DNA of 64,000 nucleotides, taken from the NCBI GenBank assembly GCA_012934845.2, contig WNNJ02000680.1, positions 43,643 to 107,642 on the forward strand, in the 5' to 3' direction. A program made the translations under genes and the position numbers. Position 1 is the first letter of the stretch. Every line of letters begins with the position of its first letter. The notes beneath the pieces were generated by a model. It searched no databases and was not told where the DNA came from. It was given only the letters and a program-made list of their open reading frames with translations. The stretch comes from Pomphorhynchus laevis. Its lineage: Eukaryota > Acanthocephala > Palaeacanthocephala > Echinorhynchida > Pomphorhynchidae. Of the stretch, positions 54,510 through 64,000 are shown piece by piece.

Positions 54510-54804
54510 TTATGGCTTCTCTTTACCCACTGTATCATGGTTTTCTTCATATCTATCAAACAGTACATTTCGCGTCTATTCTAACTCTTCTCTCTCCTAT
54601 CCTTCATCCATCCCGACCGGTGTTCTACAAGGCTCCGTATTAGGCCCTATGCTTTTCTCTCTTCTTCTCGGTGACTTGTCTTCGATTTCTCATAAATTTA
54701 ACTTCCATGTTATGCAATATGCTGATGACATTCTCATCTATGCTCACGCACTTGCTTATCGTATTCATGATCTTAGTGTTTCTGCTTCCGACTGTCTTGT
54801 CTAA
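54430..54804 (+). pseudogene. LINE B2 ORF2: RT catalytic part
   Basis: The phase downstream of the duplication reads RHDYGFSLPTVSWFSSYLSN, then PTGVLQGSVLGPMLFSLLLG (Leu for the usual Pro in PQGS) and VMQYADDILIYAHA with the catalytic Asp pair. A stop at 54804 ends it within the thumb; the protein resumes at about 54862. Confidence 0.8.
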
Positions 54805-54861
54805 ATTTCCAATCATCTTTCTTCCCTTCGCCTTTCTCTGAATCCTGATAAATCTAAAATT

Positions 54862-55569
54862 ATGTGGATCCTACCTCGAAGCTTCGGCGTAGAACCTCCT
54901 TCCGTATCATTAAATTCTACAATTCTTCCTATCGTTGATAATCTCGTTTTCCTAGGCTTTCATTTCGACAACCGACTTTCACTTAAACCTTTCGTTAGTG
55001 ATAAAGTACGTTCATCTACCTTGACACTCCGCAACCTCCGTCAAGTTCGTAGATTGATCGATTTCCCTTCTTGTATGACTCTCATATCTTCTCTTCTTTT
55101 CTCAAGACTTGATTACTGTCTTAGTCTTTTTTCCAACTCACCTAAATCCACTCTTCTTCCTTTACAACGCATCATCAACGCTGCCGTCCGAGTTCTCCTC
55201 CGTCTTCGTCGTTTTGATCATACATCCCACTATCTTGTTTCTCTTGATTGGCCTACCATTTATTGTCGTGTTCAAATTCGTCTTCTTATCATTGCTTTTC
55301 GCCTTATAACTTCTCATACCCCTTCATTTCTCAACCTTCCTTTTCTCGACAATTCTCGTACTGTGTATTGTGCTCTGCGTTCCCGTAATTCCCTTCTTTT
55401 ACATGTCCCAATCTACTCTACCTCTTTTGGCTTCCGCTCCTTCGTTGTGGCTGCTCCTCTCTTGTGGAATCAACTGCCTATTCATATCCGCCAATCAACA
55501 TATATGCCGTGCTTCAAACGCCAAATCCAATTCCATTTCAACAATTATCGAATTATCTGTGACTTTTGA
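54862..55569 (+). pseudogene. LINE B2 ORF2: thumb and C-terminal region
   Basis: A 235-residue frame beginning MWILPRSFGVE, which is the thumb-start block. It includes VDNLVFLGFHFDNRLSLKPF, LRQVRRLIDFPSCMTLISSL and RLRRFDHTSHYLVSLDWPTI, and ends before the terminal hairpin. It parallels 25174-25860 of LINE B1. Confidence 0.8.
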
Positions 55570-55655
55570 TGTTCTTTTTTGTTTGTTAGTGGTCATGTAA
55601 GCGTGCATTTTGCACGCATTTGCCACGTTAAATAAATTATTGTATTATTATTATT

Positions 55656-56566
55656 GTTTTATGACAAGATGGCGAATAAAGATTCAAATGAGAAATATGC
55701 GCTCAGGCGGCAGTTGCATTTTGTCAATTCTTCATTTCGTTAACTCAAACAATGTATCAGTAATAAGTAAGGGTTTACAACGCAGGTTACAACTTTGGAA
55801 TCAGAAAAAAATTAGAACTTTTGAAAGAATTCCAGTATATACAGTCGAAATGAGCTCATAGAGCAATGAAAATGCATCATTAAAATTGCAAAAATGCGTC
55901 CTGTCGGCTATTAAGGCGAGATAAAATTCAACTTCGCACAATTGTCTTGGAACAAAAATCAGCATATGCTGTAATTAAGCCGGACTCTCTATTGAATGGA
56001 AAATCAGTTAAAGAAATTCTGCAGAATCTACATCCAGTTAATAAGATTCCAGATCAAAAAGTGCTATTACGACATCATTTTCCAAATGCACAACCTCATC
56101 ACCCAGTTGAATTCAGTGCGATAGAAACGGCAAACGTTATGCGCGCTGCCAGAAGAACGAAAGGTGGTACCGGTTCATTCGGTTTTGATTCTACGACGCG
56201 GAGACAACTTCTGAGCTGCTTTGGAGTTCATTCTCAAAGATTAGCAAAATCACTAGCTGAATTCGGTATAAGATTAGCAACAGAAGTTATTTGTACCGAA
56301 GTTCTTAAAGCATTTATCGCAAGTCCACTTTTTTACTTTGAACAAAAAACTGAAGGCATTAGACCCATTGGCGTGTGTGACGTTGCGAGACGCATAATTT
56401 CTTAAACGATATTGTACAAGATAAGACAAGATCCTAAGGATGTGGCGATCATTGAGCAATTGTGTGCATGCAAGTGCGGGGGTATTGAATTTGTACTTCA
56501 TTCACTTCGAAAAGAATTTGAGAATTTACGAGATAGATCCATCCTAGCTATAAATGCAAATAATTA
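55656..56566 (+). mobile_element. Family D element, copy 2, middle part with RT start
   Basis: It resumes exactly where LINE B2 interrupted (TTTTATGACAAG). Frame 55947-56405 (152 residues) extends the 115-residue frame of copy 1: VIKPDSLLNGKSVKEILQNL, HPVEFSAIETANVM, GSFGFDSTTRRQLLSCFG, then EVLKAFIASPLFYFEQKTEG and IRPIGVCDVARRI, the first RT block of this lineage. A stop at 56405 follows; downstream residues such as LCACKCGGIEFVLHSLRKEF remain readable. A minus-strand PLE-B is inserted at about 56566. Confidence 0.75.
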
Positions 56567-58104
56567 AATCAGCTAACTGAGTCTACGTATTTAATATAAT
56601 TATAAAATAAACAAAACATAATAATGCTAAATCAAAATTTAATAATTAAATAATAAAATTAATAATTGTTTTTAAATTTTCTATAATTTAAATAAAGTTA
56701 AAAAAATGAAATTTAAAATAAACGTCATTTATATGAATTGACTAATAAATAACAGACGTTGTATCAGAATAAGAATTAGAGGTCATCAGGAGGAACTGCT
56801 ATGCTATCAGGTTTCGGCCCCTAACTCCTCTACGCAACATAGCAGCGGGTCCAAATACATGCTAATGATGTATTTCCTCTGAAATAACTATCTAGTATCT
56901 TATTCTAATACAAAGTATATTATTTATTATCCATCCATAAAAATTCGCCACTTGAGAGTTTAAATTTATTCTTTATATTATTGTGTTGATTTATATATTT
57001 TACTATTTTCTGCTTGATGTTATTTTTATAGTAACCTAGTTTAAAATATGTATCTATTAAATTATTTAAATGATTTTGAAGAAAGTCAATATCATTACAT
57101 ATTGTTGCAATTCTTAAAATTTCATTATTTAATGTATTATATTTTATATTATATGGTATGCATGAATGCTCATGCAAAAATATGTTTCTTGTAAATTTAA
57201 ATATGTCATCTTTACGATATAAATTAATAGTAGTTTTAGTTAATGTTAATTTAATGTTCATATCTAGATATACACCTTCTTTATCATTAATATTGGTTTT
57301 GTTAAGAATAAGGCTTTCTGGATAAATGTGCTCACTAATTGAATAAAAATTATTAGAATTAAATACACATATATCATCAATGTATCGAAACATATATTTC
57401 ATATATTTATATTGTTTAGATTTAGTTTTTACACAGTTATGAACAAATTCATATTCTATAAAGCTTAAAAACAAGTCAGCTATAATTGGGCTACTATTAC
57501 CACCCATTGGAACACCTTTTACTTGTCTAAATATAGATGTCCCTACATTTAAATAATTTTGATTTATCAAAATATTTAAGGATTCTATTAATTCAATTTT
57601 ATCCATATATTTATATTTATTTGATGGTTTAATTTTTGTTAGATAGGCGTTATAATTATTATAACATATATATGTATATCTTTTTCCGAATATAAGATTA
57701 ATTAATTTTACTAACGCTTCTTTAATATCTACTAAATCTAGATTTGTATAAAGCGTACTAAAATCGTATGTATTTATATTTTGAAAATTTATTCCTTTTG
57801 TCTGTTCTAAAAATTCTTTTGTAGAATTAATACTGAAATAGTGTTTTATACCAGTATTAATTTCGATTACCTTGCAATATTTTTTAAAATGTGCTTTAAT
57901 TACTTTAAGTATTTTATTCATATAGACAGAAAGTGGTTTTAATGTACATTTAAACGCACTACATATGAACCTAGGTTTTATTAGATTTTTATGTAATTTT
58001 GGATTCCAATATAATATAGGTATAGTTTTATTATCTAATTCAACCTTTATACCCTTTTTATCCATAAAAATGGTATAAAGCTTTTAATACAATGAATATT
58101 ATAA
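56567..58104 (-). mobile_element. PLE-B copy 3, 5'-truncated, longest copy
   Basis: A minus-strand Penelope-like element of about 1.5 kb inserted in family D (between GCAAATAAT and GCTTTTAATGCAATG). From its 3' end (left): a conserved non-coding region of about 350 bp with a hammerhead-like structure (56796-56845), then the RT frame 56920-58065. At the right border GCTTTTAATACAATGAAT is followed about 30 bases later by GCTTTTAATGCAATGAAT, so a short duplication of target sequence is present. No GIY-YIG domain follows the RT. Confidence 0.88.
56920..58065 (-). CDS. PLE-B reverse transcriptase, no C-terminal endonuclease
   Basis: A 381-residue open frame. Early RT blocks: ILYWNPKLHKNLIKPRFICS (about 18-37) and NTYDFSTLYTNLDLVDIK with the first catalytic Asp (about 97-114). 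Then FRQVKGVPMGGNSSPIIADL (about 180) and FRYIDDICVFNSNN with the Asp pair (about 225). The C-terminal part is Asn/Ile/Lys-rich and stops at WMDNK. PLEs usually end in GIY-YIG; here the stop follows the thumb with no such motif. That fits endonuclease-lacking PLEs or those with an N-terminal endonuclease (Naiad/Chlamys type). The 5' end is truncated, so these cannot be told apart. Catalytic residues look intact. Confidence 0.88.
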   Translation of the reverse strand: MDKKGIKVELDNKTIPILYWNPKLHKNLIKPRFICSAFKCTLKPLSVYMNKILKVIKAHFKKYCKVIEINTGIKHYFSINSTKEFLEQTKGINFQNINTYDFSTLYTNLDLVDIKEALVKLINLIFGKRYTYICYNNYNAYLTKIKPSNKYKYMDKIELIESLNILINQNYLNVGTSIFRQVKGVPMGGNSSPIIADLFLSFIEYEFVHNCVKTKSKQYKYMKYMFRYIDDICVFNSNNFYSISEHIYPESLILNKTNINDKEGVYLDMNIKLTLTKTTINLYRKDDIFKFTRNIFLHEHSCIPYNIKYNTLNNEILRIATICNDIDFLQNHLNNLIDTYFKLGYYKNNIKQKIVKYINQHNNIKNKFKLSSGEFLWMDNK

Positions 58105-58620
58105 TGTATAGTATAATGCTTTTAATGCAATGAATCGGTCTGCCACCCTTCACAATATGAAATTCATGGCTTCCTCAATGTCTACTGTACTCACCACGTA
58201 GACGAAACAAAAACACAATTACTCACACACGCCACTTAATCCCTTAGAATTTCCGTAACATCCGATCACGTTTTCAAACGACGGTATAAAAATCGTAGGA
58301 GTCCCCATAGGAACAGATGCATACATTTCTTCAACCATGATAAATGAATCGATAAAGTGGTCAGCGATCATCGACAAATTATTCGGCAATTAGCTACAGG
58401 ATTTACAGACGAACACGTTGAAACAGTTGGCCTCACAACATTATAACGCATTAACCGAGCGACTTCAATAGGCCATGACACAAATTGAAGAAATTATGTC
58501 TGATATTATTTCTCATGCATCAAGAGATGGATTATCAACACAACTGAGCTCATTTCCATTCGCCCATCATCATTTCCAGCTAACTCCGAACTAGTTCAGA
58601 GACGGGTTATGTACAAGATA
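58105..58620 (+). mobile_element. Family D element, copy 2, last part
   Basis: It resumes at GCTTTTAATGCAATGAATCG and parallels 29610-30245 of copy 1. An internal deletion of about 140 bp, at about 58193, removes the second catalytic block region. From 58197 on it is nearly identical to copy 1. It ends where the minus-strand LINE B2 begins. Confidence 0.75.
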
Positions 58621-61600
58621 TAATAATACAAATTTATTTAATTTGGCAAATGCGTACAAGCTGTACGCTTACAAGTCCACAAACAAAAATTAAAAGGTCA
58701 AGCAGATAAATTGTTTAAATGGGATCGGATTTGTCGTTTGTAGCACGGCAAGGAAGATGATTGGCGTATATGAATGGGCAGATGGTTCCACGATAGAGGA
58801 GCAGCCACAATGAAGGAGCGGAGTCCAATGGAGGTAGAGTAGTTTGTGACATGTAAAAGAAGGGAATTACAGGAACGCAAGGAACAGTAAACAGGACGTG
58901 GATTATCAAGAAAAGGAAGATTGCGAAATGAAGGGGTATGAAGAGTTACAAGGGGGAAAGCAACGATAAGAAGACGAATTTGAACACGACAATAAATTGT
59001 AGGCAAATCCAGAGAAGCAAGTTGGTAGGATGTATGATCAAAACGACGAAGACGGAGGAGAATCCGGACGACTGCGTTGACGATGCGTTGTAGGGGAAGA
59101 AGAGTGAATTTAGGTGAGTTGGAAAATAGACTAAGACAATAATCGAGTCTAGCAAAAAGGAGAGAAGATATTAGAGTCATACAAGAAGGGAAATCGATCA
59201 ATCTACGAACTTGACGGAGGTTGCGGAGTATCAAGGTAGATGAGCGTACTTTATCTCTAACGAAAGGTTTAAGTGAAAGTCGGCAGGTGCATGAGCATAG
59301 ATGAGAATGTCATCAGCATATTGCATATAATGGAAGTTAAATATATGAGAAATCGAAGACAAGTCACCGAGAAGAAGAGAGAAAGCAAAGGGCTTAATAC
59401 GGAGCCTTGTGGAACACCGGTCGGGATGGATGAAGGATGGGAGAGAGAAGAGTTAGAATAGATGCGAAATGTACTGTTTGATAGATATGAAGAAAACCAT
59501 GATACAGTGGGTAAAGAGAAGCCATAATCATGACGAAGGCGATGGAGAAGAATCGAGTGATCGAAGATGTCAAAAGCAGACGATAGATCAAGAGAAACTA
59601 TGACACTACATAATTTATGATCACGCGAGATGAGTAAGTCATTATAAACTTTGAGACAGGCAATTTTAGTAGAGTGATTAGAGCGAAAAGCGGCTTGGTA
59701 GGGAGGAAACAAGTTAGAGGAAAAGAGATATGTATTAACTTGCTTGAGAACGAGACGCTCAAGGAGTTTAAAGAGGGTTGGGGGAAGTGAGATTGGACGG
59801 TACGAAGATGGTAGTGAGGAGTCGAGAGATTGCTTTTTGATGAGAGGACGAACAGTGGCGCATTTCCAGATGGAAGGAAATGTACGGCTACGGATGGACG
59901 AGTTGAACAATGTGGTTAGGAAGGGTGAGATAGAGGAGCAGATATTTTTAAGCAAATGAGTGGGAATTGGGTCAGAAGGAGAGGTTTTATTAGGTAATGA
60001 CAGCAGAACCGAAGAAACTTCATCAGACGAAACGGGAAGAAGGTGGAATAGTTCTGGGAGGGAAGTATTTAAAGAGAAGAGTGGGTACAATGGGGCTACG
60101 GGTAGTAGGGAAAGTAAATTAGATAGCTTAGTTTGAAGATAAGAAGAAAATTCATCAGGATTTATATTACAAGAAGTAGATGATCGTGAAAGAATTGAGT
60201 TTAAGATTTTCCAAGGAGATTTAGAGTTAGAAGATGACTCGAGTTGATTTCGCCAAAAGATAGTACGTTTAGTACGTATAAGAATAAGATGTGAACGGCG
60301 TAGAGAAAAGTAGGAATCACGGAGATTTGGAGGGAGTGAGTCGGGAGAACGTTTAAGAAAGCGATTATACACACGAAAAGTGACGGAGTCTACACTTAGA
60401 AAGACTTCAGTCAGAATCGAACCAGGGAGCATGGCGCAAGCGCTGAGAGCGTCGGATTCGACTAGGAAGAAGGTTATTGAGGACCGACGTAAGTTCAGAA
60501 TCAAACAGAATGCAGAGATCATCGGGAGAGAGATAGTTAAGAGGAAGTGAAAAGAGTGAAGAATTGAGTAAGGCTGTGCAGAGAATAGGGATATCGAGAA
60601 GCTTCCAAGGTCGACTTGGTGTAGATAAAGGTAAAGACAGAGAATGAGGATGGGGACGAGCAAGAGTAAGAGTGACAACGAAATGATCGGACAAACCAGG
60701 ATTAGTAATTGACAAGGAGGTGTAGTCATTGAAGCAGTTAGGAACAGCAATTAAAGATACGGCAAGTAGATGAAGTGGTAAGAAGTTTGAAACGTTGGGA
60801 GAGTACCGAAGAGGCATGTGAACTATGTCGGAAAACGATTTTTAAGAGTGGAGGACTGAGATGATTGGATTTTGTGGATTTGTTTAAACGAATAAAGGAT
60901 ACAGGAGCAATATTATTGAAGAGGAATGGGTTATCATCAGGAAGAATGGTTGCTAGGATAGACCTGAAAGCAGATACATCATCATCGAGGCGAGATTGTG
61001 GAGAAGCAGATTCGGAAAGCTTTAAGTTTGATATGATTATCCAGCGATCGCGCGATGCAAAACGATTTCGTGGAAGTGGTGGACAGTCAGAGCTAATAGG
61101 AGTCGAGGCAGATGTGCAGATAGAAGTGGAAATGACAGGGGTGCTTGATAGAGAATTAATATTGATTGGAGCAAGTGTGACAGGAGCGGGGTGTTGAATC
61201 GATTGATCAGAGATGTGACAGGGATGATTTTAAATGAAGGATGTAAATTATTTGGAAGTGTTACGTGGGAGTTAGAGTAAGGAGAATTAAGATAGGTTGG
61301 GGCATGAGTGACAGGAATTGAGTGTTGAATTACTTGATCGGAAATGTTACTGGAAATGATTTTGATGGAAGAATGTAAATTATTGAGAAGTGATACGGGG
61401 GAGTTCGAGTAAGAAGTACGTGAAGAGAATAAAGAAGTTTGAGATTTATTTAGATTGGGGAGGAATAGGAAAGAGGAGGTACGAGATGAAAAGCTTTACC
61501 GTTAGCATTGTTAGAATGAGAAAGATTAATGGAAGTTTGGTACGTAGTTGAACGAGGAGTGTGTGAGAGAGTAGGTTCAATAATGGGATTATAAGATGCG

Positions 61601-61942
61601 AAGTCAGGTGTTGATGCGAGGAAACATCTAAAACAGCATTGGTCTGAGTGGTCGTGTGTGATACAGGAGTAGAAGAGCAGGATAACTGTAGTAGTCGTAC
61701 TGATGTACAAAAACCGCAAGTGAAATGTTTACGTTTATACACTGAGTGGTCGGATATTTTAACACGAACAAGTGTCCATACATCGCAATCTTTGGAATCG
61801 CATCCAACTTCAAAGCTGGTATAACCATCATTGCATTCCGATGTGGAAGATTCTTGATCAGGAACAGGGATCTGAGATCGCGCTTTTTTAGGCATGACCT
61901 TTTATCGATAGATTGAGCTCAATCCGCGAGCGTAGCGAGCGG
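58197..61942. repeat. Duplicated block, copy 2 (partner 29829-33574)
   Basis: This block sits at a constant offset of 28368 from its partner. Differences seen include a Val to Phe change in SAFDIFDHSILL, a His to Tyr change near 59313, and single bases near 61494, 61776, 61809 and 61881. See copy 1 for the argument. Confidence 0.9.
58621..61940 (-). mobile_element. LINE B2, internally deleted, copy 3
   Basis: The partner of the element at 30246-33572, with the same roughly 780-bp deletion that removes the ORF1 end and the endonuclease core. Frames: 58698-59234 (C-terminus), 59269-60750 (RT palm in its latter half), 60407-60817 (endonuclease end) and 61446-61895 (ORF1 start, better preserved than in copy 1: MPKKARSQIPVP, GCDSKDCDVWT, FTCGFCTS). 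Its 5' end meets the minisatellite and the plus-strand LINE B2 head to head. Confidence 0.85.
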
Positions 61943-62113
61943 AACTGACAGGAATAATCTGGAACTGACAGGAATAATCTGGAACTGACAGGAATAATCT
62001 GGAACTGACAGGAATAATCTGGAACTGACAGGAATAATCTGGAACTGACAGGAATAATCTGGAACTGACAGGAATAATCTGGAACTGACAGGAATAATCT
62101 GGAACTGACAGAT
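61924..62113. repeat. LINE B2 5' monomer array at a head-to-head junction
   Basis: A GC-rich hairpin at 61924-61942 is followed by eight 20-bp monomers GGAACTGACAGGAATAATCT from 61941 to 62100. A partial ninth runs into CAGATTTCAGTTCC, the 13-bp monomer of the plus-strand LINE. The junction GGAACTGA-CAGAT-TTCAGTTCC is itself an inverted repeat. Confidence 0.85.
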
Positions 62114-64000
62114 TTCAGTTCCGCTCGCTTCGCTTGCGGAAAATCTTGTCCACCAAGATTGTAAAACAATCAAACTACAATCTTCGACGACAACCAACGA
62201 AAACCTTCGACGACAACTAACGACAACCATCGACAACCATCCGCCTGACAATTATCGACAACCATCGACGACATCCGCTCGCTAGTTACAACTAACGACT
62301 ACTTACAACTAACGCGAACTACTTACAACTAACGACTTGCAGATTAACGGAGTTTAAACATTCTTGATTATAACTAACTAATTAACATTTTATTATGGCA
62401 AAGAGAAAGCTAACTAAAAATGTCGGCCAGCAACTCAAGTCCGTCAAGGGAGCTTACATCGAAAAGCAAATTGGATGCGACAACAAGAACTGCAATGTTT
62501 GGACTCACGTTGCCATTCCTTTCACTGACGAGGACAACGTTTCAAATCGGAATTTCCTCTGCGGCTTCTGTTGTGCTGCCCTCGTAGGTAAGCTAATGAA
62601 GAATGACCACTCAAACTGTGGAGACGTTCTGAACGCTAACAAAACAGATTTGTGCTCAATAAATAAACTTGATGATATCTCTCAGTCGACTCAGACCGCT
62701 GTTATACATGGAATATCAACAAACGACAACATACCTTCCAATCTATCGTCGTCATCCGTTTGCTTACTAACTCCTTCGTCATCTATGAAACCCGTTCTTG
62801 AAACTTCTCACACACACTCCTCCTTTAACTACGGATAAAACTTCCCTTAATCTTCATCTTCCTAACAATGCAAACAGTCAAGGCCTTAATCTCGTACCTC
62901 ATTTTTCCTATTCCTCCCCACATCTAAATACATCTCATACTTCTTTCTTCTCTTTACGTACTCCTTACTCTACCTCTACCGTATCACTTCTCAATAATTT
63001 ACATCCTTCTGTCAAAATTATCTCCAGTAACATCTCCGTTCAACCTATTCAACAATCCACTTCTGTCACACATGCTCCAACCGTATCACCTATCAATAAT
63101 TTACATCCTTCCGTCAAAATCATCTCCAGTAACATCTCCGATCAACCGATTCCACAATCCACTCCTGTCACACATGCTCCAAACTATCTTAAATCTTCAC
63201 TTAGCAACCCTGTCATTTCCACGTTTATCTCCTCTTCTGCCTCTACTACTACCAGGTCTGTCCGTCCACCACCACGTAATCGTTTTGCTTCGCGCGATCG
63301 ATGCATTATCATATCTAATTTAAAGGTTTCCGAATCTGCTTCTCCTCAATGTCGCCTCGATGATGATGTATCTGCTTTCAGGTCTAACCTAGCAACCATT
63401 CTTCCTAATAATAATCCATCCCTCTTCAGTAATATCGCTCCTGTATCTTTAATCCGTTTAAACAAATCCACTAAATCCAATCATCTCACTCCTCCACTCC
63501 TAATAATCGTTTTCCGACATAGTTTACACGCATCCTTGGTACTTTCCCAACGTTTTAAACTTCTGACCACTTCGTCTACTTGTCGTATCTTTCCTGACCG
63601 CTCCCATTCTGATATTGCCCAGCTCAATTTAGCTCGCATTGAGAAACATCGACGTGAAACAAACGGCGAGTCATCCTTATCTATACGTCAAATCAATGTA
63701 AATTTTCACGTTGTACACACAAGGCCAAAAATTCGATGGCGTCCCATCTCTCCCCCTTGTCTTCTTCGCTAGTCGATCTCGCTCCTAAGCATACTTTTCG
63801 TCTTAGTCTGTTCAACACTCGCTCCATTCTTCATAAAGCTGATATGCTCCTTGATATCTTCGATCAATTATCCATCGATATTCTCTGCATTACCGAATCC
63901 TGGCATTGTGACTCCGACGATCTTGCTATTCGTCGTCTATGTCGCTCTAGTTGTTCTTTAGTTGAATCAGCTCGTCCAATTGCCTCTCATACATCTACTG
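62105..64000 (+). mobile_element. LINE B2, copy 4, cut by the window end
   Basis: It matches 51001-52896 at a constant offset of 11104; one substitution was noticed (Glu to Gly in KGAYIEKQ). It contains the GC-rich leader hairpin, the CGACAACC-rich leader, ORF1 in two frames (62395-62838 and 62798-63772) with the same frame change as copy 2, and the start of ORF2 (from about 63736: MASHLSPLSSS, FRLSLFNTRSI and ILCITESWHCDSDD). The remainder lies beyond the window. Confidence 0.9.

Larger units (their letters stand above)
50946..55655 (+). mobile_element. LINE B2, full-length type, copy 2
   Basis: A CR1/L2-like LINE of about 4.7 kb. It has a leader with three 13-bp monomers (AGATTTCAGTTCC, about 50988-51016), a GC-rich hairpin (51017-51035), a CGACAACC-rich leader, ORF1 in two frames, ORF2 (endonuclease, RT, C-terminus) in three frames, the terminal hairpin (55589-55626) and a TATTATTATT tail. 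Both borders are defined by family D sequence, with TTGTT present on each side as a likely target-site duplication. The 5' 1.9 kb is nearly identical to 62105-64000. Confidence 0.9.

Overview
The window is eukaryotic, almost certainly from an invertebrate animal. One long host gene is recognisable; nearly everything else is retroelement debris. The host gene is PERK (EIF2AK3), an animal endoplasmic-reticulum stress kinase. CR1/L2-like and Jockey/I/R1-like LINEs, Penelope-like elements (PLEs) and Gypsy elements support an animal genome. I cannot name the phylum. The PERK reading frame has no introns and is very rich in Asn, Asp and Ser, which is the best taxonomic clue.

Layout. 1-2.4 kb: a decayed PLE (PLE-A, minus strand) with a GIY-YIG endonuclease tail, next to two tandem repeats that each hold a complete-looking hammerhead ribozyme on the plus strand. 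2.4-3.7 kb: ORF1 of LINE family A. 4.2-7.2 kb: LINE ORF1 scrap, two hairpins and a decayed LINE of family C. 7.7-12.8 kb: PERK, minus strand. 13.3-17.1 kb: LINE A copy 2. 17.6-22.4 kb: fragments of a second PLE (PLE-B), of an unassigned retroelement (family D) and of LINE B, plus a foldback repeat. 22.9-23.2 kb: a 250-bp palindrome. 24.25-30.2 kb: family D copy 1, split by a minus-strand LINE B1. 30.2-33.75 kb: an internally deleted LINE B2 and its 20-bp minisatellite. 33.9-37.8 kb: a Gypsy-type LTR element; 37.85-38.0 and 39.4-41.3 kb: remains of related elements. 41.4-50.6 kb: fragments of LINEs A, B1, C and others. 50.7-58.6 kb: family D copy 2, split by a plus-strand LINE B2 and by PLE-B copy 3. 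58.6-61.9 kb: a near-identical duplicate of the 30-33.5 kb block. 62.1-64 kb: a second plus-strand LINE B2, head to head with it and cut by the window end.

How the parts relate. The repeats are heavily nested, so insertion order can be read. Family D is oldest; LINE B1, LINE B2 and PLE-B landed in it later; one D/LINE-B2 junction was then copied as a block. LINE B is the most recently active family here. Its copies share a 3'-terminal hairpin with a compensatory base change, and two subfamilies have 5' tandem monomers that differ by 7 bp. The strongest leads are the paired hammerheads beside PLE-A, the duplicated block, the endonuclease-lacking LINE derivatives and the LINE B end structures. 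Family letters (A, B1, B2, C, D, E, F, PLE-A, PLE-B) are labels for this window only, and all similarity statements come from reading by eye.
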